Below are positions 51,193 through 59,436 of a DNA stretch of 64,000 nt, one piece after another. The position numbers and the translations under genes are program-made. Where the stretch lies: the NCBI RefSeq assembly GCF_965218915.1, contig NZ_OZ244708.1, positions 3,162,001-3,226,000 of the forward strand, written 5' to 3'. Each line of letters starts with the position of its first letter. Positions within the stretch are counted from its first letter, which is position 1. This stretch comes from Novosphingopyxis sp965218915. Lineage in GTDB: Bacteria; Pseudomonadota; Alphaproteobacteria; Sphingomonadales; Sphingomonadaceae. The notes under the pieces were generated by a model. That model was not told where the DNA came from. It saw nothing but the letters and a program-made list of their open reading frames with translations, and searched no databases.

Positions 51193-52530
51193 TCAATAAT
51201 TATAGGCGCGCTCGCCATGTTCGCCGAGGTCGAGCCCTTCGCGCTCGACCTCTTCGCTAACGCGCAGGCCGGTCAGCATCTTGGCGACATAAAAGGCGAT
51301 GGCCGCGGCCACCGCCGCCCAGACCACGGCAATCGCGACCGCAATGATCTGGATCACCAGCTGGCCGCCGAGATTGTAATCGTCCGCGCCGGGGCCGCCC
51401 AGCGCGGGCAGCATGGTGACGGCGGTGCCGATCGAGCCGATGATGCCGCCGATGCCGTGGATGCCGAACGCGTCGAGCGAATCGTCGAGCTTCAGCTTGG
51501 GCTTCACCGAGACCACGAACCAGGCGCACATGATCGCCGCCAGCGCGCCGAGCAGGATCGCACCGAACGGGCCGCTATTGCCGGCTGCCGGGGTCACCGC
51601 GACGAGGCCCGCGATCGCGCCCGAACAGGCGCCGAGCAGCGAGCCCTTATGCCCCATCATCCGCTCGGTCAGCATCCAGAACAACACGCCCGCTGCGGTG
51701 GCGACGAAGGTGTTGATGAGCGCCAGGCCGGCGGACCCGTTCGCTTCCAGCGCGGAGCCCGCGTTGAAGCCGAACCAGCCGACCCAGAGCAGGCCGGTGC
51801 CGATCAGCGTCATGGTGAGCGAGTGCGGCGCCATGATGTCCTTCTTGTAGCCCAGCCGCGGCCCCAGGATCAGCGCGCCGACCAGCGCCGAGACACCGGC
51901 GTTGATGTGCACCACCGTGCCGCCCGCGAAATCGAGCGCGCCCATCTCGAAGATCAGCCCGCCGGTCGCCCACACCATATGCGCGATCGGGAAGTAGGAG
52001 AGCGTCAGCCAGATCGCGGCGAAGATCATCAGCGCGCTGAACTTCAGCCGCTCGACCAGCCCGCCAACCACCAGGCTCACGGTGATCGCCGCGAACGTCA
52101 TCTGGAAGGCGATGAACACATATTCGGGGATCTTGAACCCATCCGAGAAGGTGGCCGCGGTGGAATCCGCATCGGTCTGCGCCAGAAACAGATTGCCCCA
52201 GCTGAAAAACGCATTGCCTTCCGGCCCGAACGCGGTGGAATAGCCCCAGACGCACCAGATGATCATGGCGAGGCTCGCTACCGCGATGATCTGCGTCAGC
52301 ACCGACAGCATGTTCTTGGTGCGCACCAGGCCGCCGTAGAACAGCGCGAGGCCGGGCACGATCATTGCCATCACGAGCACGGTGGCGGTCATCATCCAGG
52401 CGGTGTCGCCCTTGTCGACCACGGCGGCGACCGCTTCGGCGGCGACGGGTGATTGCAGGCCGGTGGCGAAGGCCGGACCGGCGGTGAGCACGGCACCAGC
52501 CGCCGCGAGCTTGGGTAAAATCTTGAGCAT
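51193..52530 (-). CDS. amtB: Ammonium transporter AmtB
   Basis: 445 aa with a signal-like first segment (MLKILPKLAAAGAVLTAGPA) and eleven hydrophobic segments after it. Landmarks are DTAWMMTATVLVMAMIVPGL, then LFYGGLVRTKNMLSV, FAGGTVVHINAGVSALVGAL (the conserved His region), and GIHGIGGIIGSIGTAV. Moves ammonium into the cell and is gated by GlnK. I use ATG 52530 after AAGGGGG. It follows glnK by 29 bases; a terminator ends the unit. Confidence 0.95.
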   Translation of the reverse strand: MLKILPKLAAAGAVLTAGPAFATGLQSPVAAEAVAAVVDKGDTAWMMTATVLVMAMIVPGLALFYGGLVRTKNMLSVLTQIIAVASLAMIIWCVWGYSTAFGPEGNAFFSWGNLFLAQTDADSTAATFSDGFKIPEYVFIAFQMTFAAITVSLVVGGLVERLKFSALMIFAAIWLTLSYFPIAHMVWATGGLIFEMGALDFAGGTVVHINAGVSALVGALILGPRLGYKKDIMAPHSLTMTLIGTGLLWVGWFGFNAGSALEANGSAGLALINTFVATAAGVLFWMLTERMMGHKGSLLGACSGAIAGLVAVTPAAGNSGPFGAILLGALAAIMCAWFVVSVKPKLKLDDSLDAFGIHGIGGIIGSIGTAVTMLPALGGPGADDYNLGGQLVIQIIAVAIAVVWAAVAAAIAFYVAKMLTGLRVSEEVEREGLDLGEHGERAYNY

Positions 52531-52559
52531 CTTGGCCCCCTTGATGTCCTGAAGGTCGG

Positions 52560-52898
52560 TCACAGCGCGGCGTCCGCGGTTTCGCCGGTGCGGATGCGCA
52601 CGGCGCTCTCGATCGGCACGACGAAGATCTTGCCGTCGCCGATCGATCCCGAACCGGCGCTGTCCTGCAGCGTTTCGACCACGCGCGGTGCCAGATCGTC
52701 CGAACAGGCGATCTCGATCTTCACCTTGGGCACGAAGCTGATCGCATATTCGGCGCCGCGATAGGTTTCGGTATGGCCGTTCTGCCGCCCGAAGCCCTTC
52801 ACCTCGGTGATGGTCATGCCGGAAATGCCGATCTCGGTCAGCGCCTCGCGCACCGCGTCGAGCTTATGCGGTTTGATGATGGCGATACATAATTTCAC
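52560..52898 (-). CDS. glnK: Nitrogen regulatory protein P-II
   Basis: 112 aa, exact family length, with GTG start (KLCIAIIKPHKLDAVREALT). The T-loop YRGAEYAISFVPKVKIE has the Tyr that GlnD uridylylates; GSGSIGDGKIFVVPIESAVR and IRTGE complete the fold. Senses ATP/ADP and 2-oxoglutarate and controls AmtB. I looked for a sigma-54 (-24/-12) promoter in 52899-53060 and found no good match. Confidence 0.95.
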   Translation of the reverse strand: MKLCIAIIKPHKLDAVREALTEIGISGMTITEVKGFGRQNGHTETYRGAEYAISFVPKVKIEIACSDDLAPRVVETLQDSAGSGSIGDGKIFVVPIESAVRIRTGETADAAL

Positions 52899-53062
52899 AG
52901 TGATGCCCCCTATTGCTGCATCGCACGCATTCGGAAGCGATATTTCGCTTCGATCCATGCGTGCCGGAAGCAGGAGGCTATCAAGTGATGCTGCAGTGCA
53001 CAAGACGCTTTTGCAATTTTGTTACTAAAGCTTCGTCTCAATGGCAGTTTTCGGTCGAAATC

Positions 53063-53764
53063 CTAGCGATTGTGCAATTTCAGGTCGGCCCATACCGGCA
53101 GATGGTCCGATCCTGCCCGCAGCGCAACATCATCCAGCGTCCCGCATCCGTCGCACTGCAGCTCATGGCTGGCGATGATCCGGTCGAGCCGAGTCACGGG
53201 CCGGCGGCTGTGGAAGCTCTTGGGCGTATCGAGCAGCCGGAAATGCCGGTGGCCCGTGAATTCGCTGAGGCAGCCGCGTTCGGACCATTGGTTGAGATCG
53301 CCCATCAGCACCGTGGGCATCGCTTCGGTGCATCTGTCCAGATGCGCGATCACGCACCGCACCTGCCGCCGTCGCCACAGCCCCGACAAATCGAGATGCA
53401 TGCCGACGACGCGCAGCGGCTGTCCGTCGATCTCGACCTCGGCGAGCACCGCGCCGCGCGGCTCCAGCGTGGGCAGGTCGAGCGGGCGGGCGCTGCGGAC
53501 CTGATGGCCCTTCCGCACCAGCACCGCATTGCCGTGCCACCCCATTCCGCCCGGGCGGATGTGCAAGGCCGCGGCCTCATATCCGGCCTCTGCCAGCAAT
53601 TTTTCGGGCAGCACGCTCTGCCGCGCGCCGAAACGCTTGTCCGCCTCCTGCAATGTCACGACGTCTGCGTCGAGCTGCGCCAACGCGCGGCAGATGCGCG
53701 CCGGATCGAGCTTGCGGTCGGTGCCGATCCCTTTGTGGATATTATAGCTGGCGACCCGGATCAT
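53063..53764 (-). CDS. Endonuclease/exonuclease/phosphatase family protein
   Basis: 233 aa. EEP-domain motifs: IRVASYNIHKGIG (Asn), VVTLQEADKRFG (Glu), GMHLDLSG (Asp/His), VLMGDLNQW (Asp-x-Asn), RLDRIIAS and AGSDHLPVWADL (Ser-Asp-His). The reaction in this branch may be on DNA, phosphoinositides or other phosphoesters; no narrower call is justified. ATG 53764 overlaps the stop of the DUF2007 gene (ATGA), so the three genes to 54533 are coupled. Confidence 0.9.
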   Translation of the reverse strand: MIRVASYNIHKGIGTDRKLDPARICRALAQLDADVVTLQEADKRFGARQSVLPEKLLAEAGYEAAALHIRPGGMGWHGNAVLVRKGHQVRSARPLDLPTLEPRGAVLAEVEIDGQPLRVVGMHLDLSGLWRRRQVRCVIAHLDRCTEAMPTVLMGDLNQWSERGCLSEFTGHRHFRLLDTPKSFHSRRPVTRLDRIIASHELQCDGCGTLDDVALRAGSDHLPVWADLKLHNR

Positions 53765-53994
53765 ACATCCCTGCTCCTGTCGCTGACATCCGTCTCCCCG
53801 CCGCCGAGCAGATCTCGCGCATCGTCGATATCTTCCTCCGCTACCATCAGCCGCGCGGGCGTCATCATGCCGAGTCCCAGGCTGGCCATGCCGCCGTCGA
53901 ACACGAAGCTTTGGATCCCCTCCGACGCCAGCCTGAGCCGCGCCAGATCGGCGGCCATGCGGTCGGGATATCGCGCGATCCGGACGAGCCCCAT
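53761..53994 (-). CDS. DUF2007-domain protein
   Basis: 77 aa: MGLVRIARYPDRMAADLARL, then RLASEGIQSFVFDGGMASLG and PARLMVAEEDIDDARDLL. This is the DUF2007 ('putative signal transducing') pattern, common beside DUF924 or tRNA-processing genes. Its start overlaps the preceding stop and its stop overlaps the next start. Function is unknown. Confidence 0.85.
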   Translation of the reverse strand: MGLVRIARYPDRMAADLARLRLASEGIQSFVFDGGMASLGLGMMTPARLMVAEEDIDDARDLLGGGETDVSDRSRDV

Positions 53995-54533
53995 CAGGCG
54001 CGCCAGTCCTCGATCGCCTGCAATTCCGCCGCCGAGCTTTCACGCCCCAGCACCGGATTGCGATGCGGGAAGCGGCCGAAGCGTCGGATCAGGTCGCGGT
54101 GACGTTCGGCGAAAGCGATATTGTCGTCCAGCCCGGCGGCGCGGAACAGCTCGACCGAGCGGTCCTGATCATCGCTCCGTTCGCTGTGCATGAACGGCAT
54201 GTAAAGGAACGATTTGCGTGCATCGTCGAGCTGCTCGTCATAGCCCATGTCGATCGCCTGCCGCGCGATTCCCAGCGCCTGACCGTCGGTGGAAAAGGCC
54301 TCGGCCTCCTCGCGGAACATGTTGCGCGGGAACTGGTCGAACAGGATGACGGCCGCCAGCGCCTGGCGCGGCCCGACAAGAAAAAACATCGGCGCTTCGG
54401 CTTTCAACTCCTCCCACAAGGGGCAGAAGCGCTCGCGAATCTCGCCGTCAAGCTGCGGACGCGGCGCAAACCAGTGCGCAGGCCCGACATGGTCGAACCA
54501 GAAATGCAATATATCGTCGGCCCAAGGTTTCAT
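53994..54533 (-). CDS. DUF924 family protein
   Basis: 179 aa: MKPWADDILHFWFDHVGPAH, later LAAVILFDQFPRNMFREEAE, SFLYMPFMHSERSDDQDRSV and RFGRFPHRNPVLGRESS. This TPR-like helical family is widely conserved in proteobacteria and is uncharacterised. First gene of the coupled three-gene unit ending at 53063. Confidence 0.88.
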   Translation of the reverse strand: MKPWADDILHFWFDHVGPAHWFAPRPQLDGEIRERFCPLWEELKAEAPMFFLVGPRQALAAVILFDQFPRNMFREEAEAFSTDGQALGIARQAIDMGYDEQLDDARKSFLYMPFMHSERSDDQDRSVELFRAAGLDDNIAFAERHRDLIRRFGRFPHRNPVLGRESSAAELQAIEDWRA

Positions 54534-54977
54534 GGCGTGCTTCTCCCGTGAAAGCGCTCAACTCCGGAAGGTCGCATTGGTCCCGGCACGGGGGGCCAGA
54601 AATTCGGGTGAAGCGAGTTGTGGCAGCGATGAAACGAGCGGCGAGAAAAGGTCGGTGAGAGCGCCATCACGCGCATCATATCGACAGCGGCCGATGTAGG
54701 ACAGCGATAAGGTTTTCCTATTCGCGGGTCTGAAACAGTGGCGGTCGAGGAAAACGCGACCCTGCAACAAAACCATCATGTACAAAAAACAACGTCATTC
54801 CGGGCTTGACCCGGAATCCAGGGCGAGATGGAACTGCCACTGGGCCCTGGATCCCGGATCAAGTCCGGGATGACGGTAGTTTTTTCGGAGTGGGGGGGCT
54901 CTCCGGCTTGCGCGACCGCCCGTTCGGCTGGGCCTCACCCCATTCAACTGCGCCTATCAAGGAGGAGGGGCGCGCGC
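54534..54977. other. Intergenic region with a long inverted repeat
   Basis: A minus-strand frame at 54785-54558 is open for 75 codons but has no ribosome site or family resemblance, so I do not call it a gene. The notable content is the inverted repeat at 54794-54874. The rest contains nothing further I can name. Confidence 0.45.
54794..54874. repeat. Large imperfect inverted repeat
   Basis: Arms of 31 bases at 54794-54824 (GTCATTCCGGGCTTGACCCG onwards) and 54844-54874 (the reverse of GTCATCCCGGACTTGATCCG onwards) differ at about four positions, with a T-rich tail (TTTTTT at 54880). It may act as a two-way terminator and resembles the GTCATCCC... repeats dispersed in many alphaproteobacterial genomes. 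Confidence 0.8.
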
Positions 54978-56408
54978 TCAAGCCGCCGCCGTGCCACCTA
55001 CGGTAAGGCCGCTCACCAGCAGCGTCGGCTGGCCGACGCCTGCAGGCACCGTCTGGCCGCCCTTGCCGCAAATGCCCACCCCCTCGTCGAGCGCCATGTC
55101 GTTGCCGATGCCGGTGAGCTTGGTCAGCACCGTCGGGCCGTCGCCGATCAGCGTGGCGCCCTTGATCGGATCGCCGAGCCTGCCGTGCTTTACGCGGTAG
55201 GCCTCGGTGCAGGAGAACACGAATTTTCCGCTGACGATATCCACTTGCCCACCGCCGAAGCTCTTGCAGAAAATGCCGTCCTTGACGCGCGTCAGCAATT
55301 CCTCGGGATCGTCCTGGCCGCTCCGCATAAAAGTGTTGGTCATGCGGGGCATGGGCGAATGGGCATAATCCTGACGGCGACCGTTGCCGGTGGCGGGCAC
55401 GCCCATCAGCCGCGCGTTCATGCGGTCCTGCATATAGCCTTTGAGGATGCCGTCCTCGATCAGCACGGTCTCCTGCGTCGGCGTGCCCTCGTCGTCGATC
55501 GACAGCGAGCCGCGGCGTTCCCCAATGGAGCCATCGTCGACGATGGTGACGCCGGGCACCGCGACCCGGTCGCCGATCCGGCCGGAAAAGGCACTGGTGC
55601 CCTTGCGGTTGAAATCGCCCTCGAGACCGTGGCCGATCGCCTCGTGCAGCAGCACGCCGGGCCAGCCGGGGCCGAGCAGCACGGTCATCTCGCCCGCCGG
55701 CGCGGCGACCGAGCGAAGATTGACGAGCGCCTGGTCCAGCGCTTCGTCGATCGCGCGGTTCCATTCGGGCGCCTCGAACAACCGGTCGTAGAGATAGCGC
55801 CCGCCCATGCCGAAGCTGCCGGTCTCGCGGCGGCCATTTTCCTCGGCCACGATCGACACGTTGAGCCGCACCAGCGGGCGGATGTCGGTCGCGACGAAGC
55901 CGTCGGGCCGGACGATCTCGACCACCGACCAGCTACCCGACAGCCCGACCGAAACCTGCGCGACCCTGGGGTCTCTCGCGCGGGCTGCCGCATCGATTTC
56001 GGCGCACAAGGCGGCCTTCTTGTCGAACGGGATCGCGTCGAGCGGATTGTCGCCGGTGTAGAGATGCCGGTTGTTGTGGCGCGGGGCCGCAGCCATCGCG
56101 GACTTGCTCGGCTCGATCAGCTGCAGCGTCTGCGAGGCGCGGCGGATCGCGGCCTCGCTGATCTCGTTGGCGTGGGCGAACCCGGTCATCTCGCCGGAGA
56201 TACCGCGCAGGCCGAAGCCCGAATCCATATTATAGTCGGCGACCTTGAGACGGCCGTCGTCAAATACAAAACTCTCGCTGGCGCTGTATTGCAGATAAAG
56301 CTCGCCGTCGTCGCATTGGCCGAGCACGTCGCCGGTGACGCGCAAGGCGGTCTCCGGGTCGAGCTGTCCGGGGCGATAGAGGAAGCTGCGCGGGTCCTGA
56401 ATGGTCAT
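54978..56408 (-). CDS. tldD: Metalloprotease TldD
   Basis: 476 aa. The protease motif HEAIGHGLEGD (HExxxH with flanking residues) lies at about 257-262, and FSGRIGDRVAVPGVTIVDDG follows. TldD acts with PmbA/TldE on unfolded peptides and in maturation of microcins and modified peptides; the partner is not in this window. I use ATG 56408 (MTIQDPRSF); the upstream 35 codons of the frame are not supported. Full-length. Confidence 0.93.
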   Translation of the reverse strand: MTIQDPRSFLYRPGQLDPETALRVTGDVLGQCDDGELYLQYSASESFVFDDGRLKVADYNMDSGFGLRGISGEMTGFAHANEISEAAIRRASQTLQLIEPSKSAMAAAPRHNNRHLYTGDNPLDAIPFDKKAALCAEIDAAARARDPRVAQVSVGLSGSWSVVEIVRPDGFVATDIRPLVRLNVSIVAEENGRRETGSFGMGGRYLYDRLFEAPEWNRAIDEALDQALVNLRSVAAPAGEMTVLLGPGWPGVLLHEAIGHGLEGDFNRKGTSAFSGRIGDRVAVPGVTIVDDGSIGERRGSLSIDDEGTPTQETVLIEDGILKGYMQDRMNARLMGVPATGNGRRQDYAHSPMPRMTNTFMRSGQDDPEELLTRVKDGIFCKSFGGGQVDIVSGKFVFSCTEAYRVKHGRLGDPIKGATLIGDGPTVLTKLTGIGNDMALDEGVGICGKGGQTVPAGVGQPTLLVSGLTVGGTAAA

Positions 56409-56483
56409 GGAAGGGATATAGGGCGGGCCGGGCGGCAAGGAAACACCGTCATTGCTGAAGCTCGGAGGCCTTATATCTTCGTC

Positions 56484-56503
56484 ACCCCAGCGAAAGCTGG
56501 GGT
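56484..56503. repeat. Short palindrome ACCCCAGC-GAAA-GCTGGGGT
   Basis: 8-base arms around GAAA just left of the IS30-type element. Related short hairpins lie at 57594-57613 (ATGCCAG...CTGGCAT) and 62805-62824 (ATGCCAGC...GGCAT), all in gaps between core genes. They look like dispersed intergenic repeat elements of the genome. Confidence 0.6.
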
Positions 56504-56509
56504 GTGGAT

Positions 56510-57514
56510 TCACGTTTGAAGTGCAACAGTTGGTTGAAGTCTGTTGAATGCCTCAGCGGGGGTCTGGAAGTCGAGGCATTTTCTTGGGGTGTGATTGTAT
56601 GCGTTGACGGCATTGACGAGGGCTTTGGGTTCGAGGGCGGCAAGATCGGTCTTGCGCGGCAGGGCACGGCGCAGACGACCGATGGCGTTTTCGACGCCGC
56701 CTTTTTGCCAGGGGCTGTGCGTATCGCAGAAGAAGGTGTCGAGGCCGAGCTGGTCGGTGAGCTGATAATGCAGCGCGAACTCGGTGCCATTATCCACGGT
56801 CAGGCTTTGCCGGAGCACCGGCGCGATCGGGGCGAGCAGCCCGCGCAGATGGCGGGCGGTGCGGATTGCCTTTCGATCCGGCGGCGCATCCAGCATGGTG
56901 TAGCGCGACTGGCGTTCATGGACGACAAGCAGTCCTTGGCCGGGGCGGGCAAACAGCATGTAATCGGCTTCCCAGTGGCCAGGCGTGCATCTGTCGTCGG
57001 CCGCGCCCGGCCGCTCGTCGATGGAGCGGCGGCGTTTGATGAAGCTTGCCGGACTGCCGCCTCTCATGCCCAGCCGTCCGCGGCGGGATTTGCGGCGTGG
57101 CAGCAGGCGATGCCAGTAATCCTTGTTGGCCGATCGATGATAGACGAAGCGGTAGATTGACTCATGGCTAACGACGGTGCGACCATGTTCGAGCGCCAGC
57201 CGGCCGGCGATCTGCTCGGGGGACCATCCCATCGCAAGGCGGTCCTTCACCAGCTGTGCCAGGTCCGGCTGGCGCGCCAGCTTGAAGCGTTTGTCCCAGC
57301 GTCTTCGCCGCTCGGCGAGGTCATGAGCCCTGCCCGGGTCGTAGCCACCGCGCCAAACCTTGGTCGGCTTGCCATTGCGTTCCAGTTCGCGGCCAATCGT
57401 CGAGGGCGCGCGTCCAAGCGCCGCTGCGATCTGCCGCGAAGATTTACCGGCTGCATGCAGCCGATAAATCTCAATCCGCTCATCGAGGCCGAGCTGGCCG
57501 TAACATCTTCCCAT
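56510..57514 (-). CDS. IS30-family transposase
   Basis: 334 aa. HTH at the N-terminus (ERIEIYRLHAAGKSSRQIAA, then ALGRAPSTIGRELERN) and the DDE catalytic core: HWEADYMLFARPGQGLLVVH, SLTVDNGTEFALHYQLTDQL and HSPWQKGGVENAIGRLRRAL. It is uninterrupted and looks active. The last codons and stop (LQT-TGA) lie in or beyond the left terminal repeat, so the stop is supplied by the flanking sequence. Confidence 0.92.
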   Translation of the reverse strand: MGRCYGQLGLDERIEIYRLHAAGKSSRQIAAALGRAPSTIGRELERNGKPTKVWRGGYDPGRAHDLAERRRRWDKRFKLARQPDLAQLVKDRLAMGWSPEQIAGRLALEHGRTVVSHESIYRFVYHRSANKDYWHRLLPRRKSRRGRLGMRGGSPASFIKRRRSIDERPGAADDRCTPGHWEADYMLFARPGQGLLVVHERQSRYTMLDAPPDRKAIRTARHLRGLLAPIAPVLRQSLTVDNGTEFALHYQLTDQLGLDTFFCDTHSPWQKGGVENAIGRLRRALPRKTDLAALEPKALVNAVNAYNHTPRKCLDFQTPAEAFNRLQPTVALQT

Positions 57515-57546
57515 CGCGACAACACCCTTAGCAGGTGTTGCACTTG
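56514..57546 (-). mobile_element. IS30-type element
   Basis: The left end contains AAGTGCAACA (56519-56528) and the right end TGTTGCACTT (57536-57545) as terminal repeats. Exact outer ends and the target duplication cannot be fixed by eye because the outermost bases differ. It sits in a gap made of short dispersed palindromes, between tldD and the CHCC gene. Confidence 0.8.
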
Positions 57547-57629
57547 TTCCGTGAGTTCAGGGGGTCTCCGGACGGAGCGCATAGCGGCCCGAGATGCCAG
57601 CTTTCACTGGCATGACGAACTCGAAATCC

Positions 57630-57875
57630 TCAAACTTCCTTGCGGCCATGTTCGGACCGATGCTCCTCGGCGATCCGCGCTTCGGCTACCGGGCCGTCCG
57701 CGGGGCCGCCGACCAGCACGAAATGCCGGTCGCAATAGCCGCAATCGACCCAGCCGATCTCCTCGGCGATCTCCAGCCAGACGCGCGGGTGGCCGAGCGC
57801 GGAGGAAATCTCGCCGGCACCGTCGCAGGCGACGCGCGGCAGGGGGGTGCGGATGGTTTCGGGCGGTTCGATCAT
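57630..57875 (-). CDS. CHCC-type zinc-finger domain protein
   Basis: 81 aa with the zf-CHCC (NDUFS6-like) arrangement: RVACDG, GHPRVWLEI and DCGYCDRHFVL, giving Cys, His, Cys, Cys. Bacterial members are small and of unknown function; mitochondrial relatives are a complex I accessory subunit. I use ATG 57875, since the upstream 42 codons are poor. It diverges from the ABC gene at 57976. Confidence 0.85.
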   Translation of the reverse strand: MIEPPETIRTPLPRVACDGAGEISSALGHPRVWLEIAEEIGWVDCGYCDRHFVLVGGPADGPVAEARIAEEHRSEHGRKEV

Positions 57876-57975
57876 GGTGCTGCCGCGATTAGCAATGCGC
57901 AGGTCCCCGCGCAATCCTGACGCGCGCTTTGCCTTTGCCCTTGCCGCGCAAGGGCGAAGGGTTAAGACCGCCACC

Positions 57976-58899
57976 ATGTCCGACGCCGCCATCTCGATCA
58001 AAAATCTCTCGAAAACCTATGCCGGGGGCAAGCAGGCGCTGGACGACGTCACCTTCGACGTCGAGCGCGGGCTGATCTTCGGGCTGCTCGGGCCGAACGG
58101 CGCGGGCAAGTCCACGCTGATCAATATCCTGGCGGGGCTGGTCAACAAAACATCGGGCCATGCCAGCGTCTGGGGGTTCGACATCAACGAGAACCCGCGC
58201 AACGCCAAGGCCTCGATCGGGATCGTGCCGCAGGAGATCATGTTCGATCCCTTCTTCAGCCCGCGCCAGACGCTCGACCTGCAGGCCGGGCTTTACGGCG
58301 TGCCCAAGGCGAAGCGGCAAACCGACGCGCTGCTGCGCGCGGTGCATCTGGAGGACAAGGCGGAGGCCTATTCGCGCACGCTATCCGGCGGCATGAAGCG
58401 GCGGCTGCTGATCGCCAAGGCCATGGTTCATTCGCCGCCCGTCATCATCCTCGACGAGCCGACCGCGGGCGTGGATATCGAGCTTCGCCAGCAGCTCTGG
58501 GAATATGTCACCGAGCTCAACCGGAGCGGCGTGACGGTGGTGCTGACCACGCATTATCTGGAGGAAGCCGAGCAGCTGTGCGACCGCATCGCGATCATCA
58601 ATCACGGCAAGCTGATCGCCAATGAACCGACGCGCGACCTCGTCGGGATGGCGCAGGAAAAGGTGGTGGTGGTGACGCTGGAGCAGACGGTGGACCGGCT
58701 TCCCGATTCGCGCTGCTTCGAGAAGATCGAGAAGCTCGACGATCACCGCCTCGCCATCAGCTATCGCAAGGACAAGGCCAATGCCGGCGAGGTGCTGCGC
58801 ACGGTGAGCGAGGCCGGGCTGAACATCATCGACGTGTCCACGCGCGAGGCGGACCTGGAAGAGGTGTTCTTGAATTTGACGCGGGCTGAGGCGGTGTGA
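57976..58899 (+). CDS. ABC transporter ATP-binding protein
   Basis: 307 aa. Walker A GPNGAGKSTL, Q-loop VPQEIMFDPF, signature LSGGMKRRL, Walker B VIILDEPTAGVD and H-loop TTHYLEEAEQL are all present; the C-terminal DIEVSTREADLEEVFLNLT tail is typical of drug/Na+ export ATPases (YadG/CcmA-like). The membrane partner is not immediately downstream: a DUF559 gene is. I use ATG 57976. Confidence 0.9.
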   Translation: MSDAAISIKNLSKTYAGGKQALDDVTFDVERGLIFGLLGPNGAGKSTLINILAGLVNKTSGHASVWGFDINENPRNAKASIGIVPQEIMFDPFFSPRQTLDLQAGLYGVPKAKRQTDALLRAVHLEDKAEAYSRTLSGGMKRRLLIAKAMVHSPPVIILDEPTAGVDIELRQQLWEYVTELNRSGVTVVLTTHYLEEAEQLCDRIAIINHGKLIANEPTRDLVGMAQEKVVVVTLEQTVDRLPDSRCFEKIEKLDDHRLAISYRKDKANAGEVLRTVSEAGLNIIDVSTREADLEEVFLNLTRAEAV

Positions 58900-58915
58900 C
58901 TTTGCGGTCGAGCAT

Positions 58916-59005
58916 TCCCACCCCCGGCCCCTCCCGCAGGCGGGAGGGGAGAAGAATCGCGCTGCTTGGTCCCCCTCCCGCTTGCGGGAGGGGTTAGGGG
59001 TGGGC
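58916..59005. repeat. 90-bp repeat, copy 1 (left of DUF559)
   Basis: Two GC-rich palindromes (CCTCCCGCAGGCGGGAGG and CCTCCCGCTTGCGGGAGG) joined by about 25 bases, ending GGGGTTAGGGGTGGGC. Copy 2 at 59348-59436 is about 90% identical. The DUF559 start lies inside this copy. Confidence 0.85.
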
Positions 59006-59428
59006 CAGTTCCAACCCAGAAACACGCGGCGCGCCCGCGAATTGCGCAACGCCGCAACAGCTGCGGAACGCGAACTCTGGAAATATCTCAGCCGACGACA
59101 GCTTGGCTACAAATTCAGCCGCCAGATGCCGGTCGGTCCTTATTTCGCGGATTTCCTGTGTCGTGACACCAAACTGATCATAGAGATTGACGGATTTTCG
59201 CATGATCTGACCATTGCCAAAGACGCTTCGCGTACCGCCTGGCTGGAGCGAGAAGGGTATCGGGTGATGCGGTTTACGAATGAGGATGTGTTTAGCAATG
59301 TGGAAGGCGTGGTGACCTTCATTCGTCTGTTCCTCGAACGGGACCAATCCCACCCCCGGCCCCTCCCGCAAGCGGGAGGGGAGAAGGAAGCGCGACTTGG
59401 TCCCCCTCCCGCTTGCGGGAGGGGTTAG
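59000..59428 (+). CDS. DUF559 endonuclease-like protein inside paired repeats
   Basis: About 142 aa from GTG 59000 (TTG 58982 is possible). PD-(D/E)xK nuclease features: RNAATAAERELWKYLSRRQL, then PYFADFLCRDTKLIIEIDGF and SHDLTIAKDASRTAWLEREG. The true domain ends near FIRLFLER; the last 30 residues (SHPRPLPQAGG...) are read from the downstream repeat, so the start and stop both fall in repeat DNA. Related to Vsr-type nucleases; action on DNA is plausible but unproven. Confidence 0.8.
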   Translation: MGQFQPRNTRRARELRNAATAAERELWKYLSRRQLGYKFSRQMPVGPYFADFLCRDTKLIIEIDGFSHDLTIAKDASRTAWLEREGYRVMRFTNEDVFSNVEGVVTFIRLFLERDQSHPRPLPQAGGEKEARLGPPPACGRG

Positions 59429-59436
59429 GGGTGGGC
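59348..59436. repeat. 90-bp repeat, copy 2 (right of DUF559)
   Basis: Direct copy of 58916-59005 with about ten differences, including AGCGGGAGGGGAGAAGGAAG. It ends directly before the nadB ATG and supplies the GGGAGGGG purine stretch in front of it. Confidence 0.85.

Noticed and set aside
51217..52452. 411-codon plus-strand open frame opposite amtB
   Set aside because: Antisense shadow, biased composition (Asp/His/Arg).
52899..53060. Sigma-54 (-24/-12) promoter for glnK
   Set aside because: No GG-N10-GC pair with acceptable flanks was found; the GGCAC at about 52960 lacks a matching TTGC.
54558..54785. 75-codon minus-strand frame between DUF924 and tldD
   Set aside because: No ribosome site, no family resemblance, and it carries segments of a dispersed repeat.
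54828..56519. 563-codon plus-strand open frame opposite tldD
   Set aside because: Antisense to a gene with the HExxxH motif and full-length TldD; no plausible function.
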